Assembly (NCBI GenBank): GCA_016765235.1
Contig: JAESQH010000203.1
Span: forward strand, 1-10,638
DNA: 10,638 nt
Source: Paracoccaceae bacterium
GTDB taxonomy: Bacteria > Pseudomonadota > Alphaproteobacteria > Rhodobacterales > Rhodobacteraceae
Direction of reading: 5' to 3'
Notes under the pieces: generated by a model
The model's database searches: none
What the model was told of the DNA's origin: nothing
The model's input: only the letters and a program-made list of their open reading frames with translations
Shown here: positions 6,099-10,638 of the stretch, one piece after another
How positions within the stretch are numbered: the stretch's first letter is position 1
Layout: every line of letters starts with the position of its first letter
Position numbers and translations under genes: made by a program

Positions 6099-9000
6099 TA
6101 GCTCTGCCCTCCTTTTTTCGATGGCTCGTCGAGCCAGTCAACCTTGGTCAATTTACGTACAATCACGAATTCATCGCGGTTGGACCCAACGGTTCCATAG
6201 TAGTTGAACCCGTAGGATTGCTGGGCATAGCCGCCAATCATATGGGTAGGTTTCAGCGTCGTTCTGGTGACCGAGTTGTGGATACCGCCGCGAAGCCCTG
6301 TCTGTTCAGATCCCGGCACATTCACGATCTTTTCTTGTGCGTGATACATAAACAAAGTGCCTTCTTTCATCCGTTGGCTGACAACCACGCGGGCTGTTAG
6401 CGCGCCGTTGACGTTGTAAGCCTCCACCCAGTCATTATCGACCAGCTTGGCTTTCTTTGCGTCAATTTCAGACATCCAGACCACCGGACCACCACGGTTG
6501 AGCGTCAGCATCAACAGGTTGTCCGAATAGGTAGAATGAATCCCCCATTTCTGGTGCGGCGTGATGAAGTTCAGCACCACATGTGGTTCGTTATTCTGCG
6601 CGGCTGTGTTCACGTCCTTGGTGATCGTTTTCAGATCGACCGGTGGGCGATATGTGCAGAAACCTTCGCCAAACGCCCGCATCCACAGGTGATCTTGGTA
6701 AAGCTGTTGGCGGCCCGAAAGGGTGCGCCACGGGATCAGCTCGTGGACGTTGGTGTAACCGGCGTTATAGCAGACATCCTCGCTCTCAATACCAGACCAC
6801 GTCGGGCTGGAAATGATTTTGCGAGGCTGCGCGGCAATATCGCGGAAGCGGATTTTTTCATCCTCTTTCGGCAAGGCCAAATGCGCATGTTCCCGACCCG
6901 TGGCTTTTTCAAGCTCGTGCCATGCTTTGACCGCAACTTGGCCGTTGGTTTCAGGGGCCAGCATCAGGATCATCTCGCAGGCATCAATAGCCGTGTCGAG
7001 TTTCGCCATGCCTTTGGAAACACCTTCGTCTGTAATGACACCGTTCAGTTCTTTCAGGTGATGCATTTCGTCTTTAGCGTCCCAAGAGATGCCTTTACCG
7101 CCGTTTCCGACTTTCTCCAACAACGGACCAACGGATGTGAAGCGTTTATAGAGGTTCGGGTAATCCCGTTTAACCTCGATATAATTCGGGGCAGTTTTAC
7201 CGGGAATTAGTTCACATTCGCCTTTCTTCCAGTCCAAAACCTGATCCTGCGCGATTTCGGCAGGGGTGTCGTGCAGCAATGGAAGCGCCACAACATCGGT
7301 TTCTTCGCCCAGATATCCCGGAACGATTTCACTGAATTTCTTGGCGATAGACTTGAAGATTTCCCAATCCGAGCGGCTTTCATACGCCGGATCAACAGCC
7401 GCCTGAAGCGGGTGGATGAACGGGTGCATGTCAGACGTGTTCAGATCGTCTTTCTCGTACCAACTAGCTGTTGGAAGAACGATATCGGAATACACAGCAG
7501 TTGTGGACATACGGAAGTCGATTGTCACCAACAGGTCGAGTTTGCCCTCGGGCGCTTTGTCATGCCACTTGGCTTCAATCGGTTTCTGACCACCTTCTTC
7601 ACCAAGGTCTTTACCCAGAATACCGTGATCGGTACCCAGAAGATGCTTGAGGAAGTATTCATGGCCTTTTCCCGAAGCCCCCAGCAGGTTTGAACGCCAG
7701 ATGAACAGGTTACGCGGCCAGTTTTCCGGTGCATCCGGATCCTCGCACGACATTTCCAGATCGCCTGATTTCAGATTTTTGACGATATAGTCCTTGGTGT
7801 CCATACCAGCCGCTTTCGCAGCTTTCACCACTTCCAGCGGGTTGGTTTTCAAAGACGGAGCCGACGGCAACCAGCCCATGCGTTCCGCACGGATGTTGTA
7901 GTCGATCATGCTGGCGTCTTTCCAATCACCTTCAGGGGCGGTTGGCGACAGGATCTCGTCTGCTTTCAGCGTTTCGTAACGCCACTGGTTGGTATGTGCA
8001 TACCAAGCCGAGGTGGAGTTCATGTGCCGTGGTGGACGCGCCCAATCGAGCGCGAACGCAAGCGGTTGCCAACCCGTCTGCGGGCGCAGTTTTTCTTGGC
8101 CCACGTAATGGCTCCACCCGCCGCCGGATTGACCGACAGCACCACACATGACCAGCATGTTGATGATACCACGATAGTTCATATCCATGTGGTACCAGTG
8201 GTTCAAACCAGCCCCGAGGATGATCATTGATTTGCCGTTCGTATCCTCGGCATTCTGGGCGAACTCACGCGCCACCTGAATGATTTGGTCACGTGGCACG
8301 CCAGTGATTTTCTCGGCCCATGCAGGGGTGAACGGGATGTCTTCGTCATAGTCTTTCGATACCCACTCGCCACCAAGACCACGATCAAGACCGTAGTTGG
8401 CGCAGAACAGATCGAACACGGTGGCCACCAAGGCCTCGCCGCTTTCCAGTTGAACTGTCTTGACCGGAATGTTGCGGGTCAGAACGTCAGGGTGTTCGCA
8501 TTTAACGAAGTGTTCTGTGGCTTCACCGCCGAAGTAAGGGAAGTCAACACCAACGACATCGTCGTGATCTTCTTCTAAGATCAACGACAGTTTCAGGTTG
8601 GTATCTTTGCCTGTGGCGCGTTCCTCAAGGTTCCATTTCTTGGAGCCATCCCAACGGAAACCAACGGAACCGTTTGGTGGAACCAGATCGCCAGTGGCGC
8701 CATCAATCGCGACGGTTTTCCATTCTGGGTTCTTGTCCTGACCAAGTTTGCCTTTCAAGTCGTCAGCACGAAGCTGGCGGCCCGCAATCAGTTTGCCATC
8801 TTTTTCTTCAAGCACAACAAGCATCGGCATGTCGGTATATTTACGGACGTAATCCTCGAAATATTTCGCCTGACGATCCAGATGGAACTCGCGCAAAATC
8901 ACGTGACCCATAGCCATCGAAAGCGCGCTGTCTGTACCCGCTTTAGGGGCCATCCAGATATCGCCGAATTTGGCGGCCTCGGAGTAATCCGGTGAAATAA

Positions 9001-9838
9001 CGGCGGATTTTGTGCCGCGATAACGCGCTTCAGTATAGAAGTGTGCATCTGGCGTCCGTGTCTGTGGAACGTTGGAACCCCAAAGAAGCAGGAAGCCCGC
9101 GTTATACCAGTCAGCGGATTCAGGAACGTCTGTTTGCTCGCCCCAAGTCATCGGACTGGCAGGTGGCAGATCGCAATACCAGTCATAAAAGCTCATCACA
9201 GTGCCGCCCAGAAGGGACAAGTAACGCGAGCCAGCGGCATAGGAAACCATCGACATAGCCGGGATTGGAGAGAATCCGAAGACGCGGTCTGGACCGTATG
9301 TTTTGGCAGTATAAGCGTTAGCAGCTGCGATAATTTCTGTGGCCTCTTCCCAATCGGCACGAACGAAACCGCCTTTGCCGCGTGATTTTACATAATCAGC
9401 GCGAAGGATCGGATCTTCTTGCAGCTTGGTCCAAGTCTCGATCGGGGAATTGTTGGCGCGCATCTTGCGATAGCTTTTCAGCATACGGGCGCGGATCAGC
9501 GGCGTTTTCACGCGGTTGGCGGAATATAGATACCAGCTGTACGAAGCACCACGGGCACAGCCGCGTGGTTCGTGGTTTGGCATTCCGGCGCGGGTGCGTG
9601 GATAATCTGTTTGTTGGGTTTCCCATGTAACAATGCCGGATTTCACGTAGATTTTCCAGCTACACGAACCCGTGCAGTTCACACCGTGGGTCGAACGAAC
9701 AATTTTGTCGTGACGCCAACGATTGCGATAAACGTCTTCCCAGTCACGGTTATCATCCGTGGTATTGCCGTGGCCGTCTGCGAATGTTCCTACACTATTG
9801 CTTTTTAGGAAATTCAGCCTGTCGAGTAAGTGGCTCAT
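6098..9838 (-). CDS. narG: Respiratory nitrate reductase alpha subunit (molybdenum catalytic subunit)
   Basis: NarG reduces nitrate to nitrite at a molybdenum bis-MGD site on the cytoplasmic side, coupling quinol oxidation to proton motive force under low oxygen. At 1246 residues it is full length (1247 in Escherichia coli). The FS0 cluster ligands His51, Cys55, Cys59 and Cys94 are present, as is the molybdenum ligand Asp223 in FYDWYCD. The N-terminus (LDRLNFLKS...FADGHG) is the vestigial twin-arginine-like head of membrane-bound NarG, without a cleavable signal, so the enzyme is cytoplasmic-facing and not a periplasmic Nap. The ATG at 9838 has GGAGA (9849-9845) 6 bases upstream. A hairpin with a U run lies between it and narK, so narG may be read both through from narK and at a lower level set by that hairpin. 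No internal promoter is evident. Confidence 0.98.
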   Translation of the reverse strand: MSHLLDRLNFLKSNSVGTFADGHGNTTDDNRDWEDVYRNRWRHDKIVRSTHGVNCTGSCSWKIYVKSGIVTWETQQTDYPRTRAGMPNHEPRGCARGASYSWYLYSANRVKTPLIRARMLKSYRKMRANNSPIETWTKLQEDPILRADYVKSRGKGGFVRADWEEATEIIAAANAYTAKTYGPDRVFGFSPIPAMSMVSYAAGSRYLSLLGGTVMSFYDWYCDLPPASPMTWGEQTDVPESADWYNAGFLLLWGSNVPQTRTPDAHFYTEARYRGTKSAVISPDYSEAAKFGDIWMAPKAGTDSALSMAMGHVILREFHLDRQAKYFEDYVRKYTDMPMLVVLEEKDGKLIAGRQLRADDLKGKLGQDKNPEWKTVAIDGATGDLVPPNGSVGFRWDGSKKWNLEERATGKDTNLKLSLILEEDHDDVVGVDFPYFGGEATEHFVKCEHPDVLTRNIPVKTVQLESGEALVATVFDLFCANYGLDRGLGGEWVSKDYDEDIPFTPAWAEKITGVPRDQIIQVAREFAQNAEDTNGKSMIILGAGLNHWYHMDMNYRGIINMLVMCGAVGQSGGGWSHYVGQEKLRPQTGWQPLAFALDWARPPRHMNSTSAWYAHTNQWRYETLKADEILSPTAPEGDWKDASMIDYNIRAERMGWLPSAPSLKTNPLEVVKAAKAAGMDTKDYIVKNLKSGDLEMSCEDPDAPENWPRNLFIWRSNLLGASGKGHEYFLKHLLGTDHGILGKDLGEEGGQKPIEAKWHDKAPEGKLDLLVTIDFRMSTTAVYSDIVLPTASWYEKDDLNTSDMHPFIHPLQAAVDPAYESRSDWEIFKSIAKKFSEIVPGYLGEETDVVALPLLHDTPAEIAQDQVLDWKKGECELIPGKTAPNYIEVKRDYPNLYKRFTSVGPLLEKVGNGGKGISWDAKDEMHHLKELNGVITDEGVSKGMAKLDTAIDACEMILMLAPETNGQVAVKAWHELEKATGREHAHLALPKEDEKIRFRDIAAQPRKIISSPTWSGIESEDVCYNAGYTNVHELIPWRTLSGRQQLYQDHLWMRAFGEGFCTYRPPVDLKTITKDVNTAAQNNEPHVVLNFITPHQKWGIHSTYSDNLLMLTLNRGGPVVWMSEIDAKKAKLVDNDWVEAYNVNGALTARVVVSQRMKEGTLFMYHAQEKIVNVPGSEQTGLRGGIHNSVTRTTLKPTHMIGGYAQQSYGFNYYGTVGSNRDEFVIVRKLTKVDWLDEPSKKGGQS

Positions 9839-9855
9839 TTCATTTCTCCAATTTC

Positions 9856-9900
9856 AAAAAAGTCGGTGCCGGCGAAAAGAGGGGGCAAAACGCCGGCACC
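9856..9900 (-). terminator. Hairpin with six-U run between narK and narG (attenuator or mRNA stabiliser)
   Basis: On the minus strand GGTGCCGGCG (9900-9891) pairs perfectly with CGCCGGCACC (9874-9865) across a 16-base loop. GAC and six U (9861-9856) follow. It ends only a few bases before the narG ribosome site. The form is that of an intrinsic terminator, but placed inside the operon it more likely permits partial readthrough or protects the narK message. The loop is longer than in most strong terminators. Confidence 0.6.
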
Positions 9901-9913
9901 ATCATTCACGGCC

Positions 9914-10638
9914 TTAAGGGTTTTTCACATACGCGTTAGGACGCATGTAGAACCACCAGTTGATGGCGATACAAACCGTATAAAAAACCGCGAAACCATA
10001 TAGGGCTAGTTCAGGTGTGCCTGCGCCCATCTGCTCGCCGAATACTTTCGGGATGATGAATGCTCCGTAGGCAGCGATAGCCGAAGTCCAACCCAGAACC
10101 GGGCCTGTTTGCTCTTTGTTGAACACAATCGCGATTGTGCGGAACGTGGAGCCATTGCCCAGACCGGTTGCTGCAAACAAGATCAGGAACAAGATCATGA
10201 ATGGCAGGAAGTATGTTTCGGGTGTTGCCGAAGAATATGCCTGCTGCAATATCCATGCGAGGCCAATTGCCGAAGCAACCATCGCAACCGAGATCCACTG
10301 TGTAACGCGAGCGCCACCCAGTTTATCAGCCAGCATACCGCCGATAGGGCGGATAAGCGCGCCGATGAATGGACCCATCCATGCAAACATCAAGGCCGAC
10401 GGGCCGTTGGGGTTGGCAAGGTCGTGGTTCAAGATGCCGTCGATTTCAACGTGCTGGAAGCCAAACACAACTTTGATAGTCAGCGGAAGTGCTGCCGAAT
10501 ACCCGATGAACGAACCGAACGTCATGATGTAGATAACGGTCATCGCCCATGTGTGCTTATTCTTGAAGATCGCATACTGGCGTGTCAGGTTTTGACCAAC
10601 AGATCCCGGAATCATTTTCAAAAACACAACCGTCAGGA
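9914..10638 (-). CDS. narK: Nitrate/nitrite transporter, major facilitator family (C-terminal half, cut by the window edge)
   Basis: This is the C-terminal part (about 240 residues visible) of a NarK-type transporter that brings nitrate into the cell or exchanges it for nitrite. About six membrane segments are visible, matching helices 7-12 of the 12-helix fold. GALIRPIGGMLADKLGGARV carries the arginine expected in helix 8 to bind nitrate (Arg305 of Escherichia coli NarK). The conserved GLGNGSTFRTI follows in helix 10. The frame is open to the window edge, so the GTG at 10627 is an internal codon and the true start lies outside. It ends 75 bases before narG. In several alphaproteobacteria NarK is a double-length NarK1-NarK2 fusion, and this half would fit the end of either form. 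The operon promoter must be upstream of this gene, outside the window. Confidence 0.93.
   Translation of the reverse strand, partial: LTVVFLKMIPGSVGQNLTRQYAIFKNKHTWAMTVIYIMTFGSFIGYSAALPLTIKVVFGFQHVEIDGILNHDLANPNGPSALMFAWMGPFIGALIRPIGGMLADKLGGARVTQWISVAMVASAIGLAWILQQAYSSATPETYFLPFMILFLILFAATGLGNGSTFRTIAIVFNKEQTGPVLGWTSAIAAYGAFIIPKVFGEQMGAGTPELALYGFAVFYTVCIAINWWFYMRPNAYVKNP

Noticed and set aside
9835..9843. Two-codon upstream frame ATGAAATGA before narG
   Set aside because: Its ATG is only one base from the ribosome site, and the narG ATG at 9838 has the proper spacing. It is probably chance.
1..10638. CRISPR arrays, insertion sequences, prophage genes or defence systems
   Set aside because: I saw no regularly spaced repeats, transposase or integrase motifs, or terminal inverted repeats in the window.

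Overview
The right three quarters of this window (about 2370 to 10638) is a respiratory nitrate reductase operon on the minus strand, read right to left as narK (cut by the window edge), narG, narH, narJ, narI and a parvulin-type peptidyl-prolyl isomerase gene. The left quarter (1 to about 2219) is an accessory-looking, AT-richer region of exported proteins, followed by a tRNA-Arg(UCU) gene on the plus strand. The Nar proteins, the moderate base composition and the cell-wall hydrolase fit a proteobacterium. My best guess is an alphaproteobacterium of the Rhodobacterales type, but I have not tested this by database search.

Layout from the left. Positions 1-402 (minus) hold the 5' part of a lipoprotein gene of the SleB/Hydrolase_2 cell-wall hydrolase family, broken by a one-base frameshift in a run of six C (G6 on the plus strand at 200-205). 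A divergent control region at 403-615 has a good promoter for each side. It also has three copies of a GYGGTAA-type motif, two of which abut the -10 boxes of the two divergent promoters. To its right are an exported four-cysteine protein (616-1059), a 23-codon small ORF (1071-1142) and a second exported four-cysteine protein (1139-1861). The second exported protein starts at TTG and overlaps the small ORF's stop by four bases. I do not recognise either exported protein. Positions 1862-2219 have no convincing gene. tRNA-Arg (2220-2296) ends at a strong intrinsic terminator (2323-2354), where it converges with the 3' end of the nar operon.

The nar genes form one tight transcription unit. narG/narH overlap by 1 base (TAATG), narH/narJ and narI/ppiC by 4 bases (ATGA), and narJ/narI are 11 bases apart. 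All metal-ligand residues expected for NarG, NarH and NarI are present. NarK brings nitrate in or exchanges it for nitrite. NarI takes electrons from quinol and passes them by two b-hemes to the iron-sulfur chain of NarH and then to the molybdenum site of NarG. NarJ helps NarG acquire its cofactor, and the isomerase probably assists folding. A perfect 10-bp hairpin followed by six U lies between narK and narG and may set the ratio of transporter to enzyme.

The nar operon itself is ordinary. The less expected items are the frameshifted hydrolase, the symmetric motif arrangement in the divergent promoter region, the TTG-started coupled small operon, and the narK-narG hairpin.
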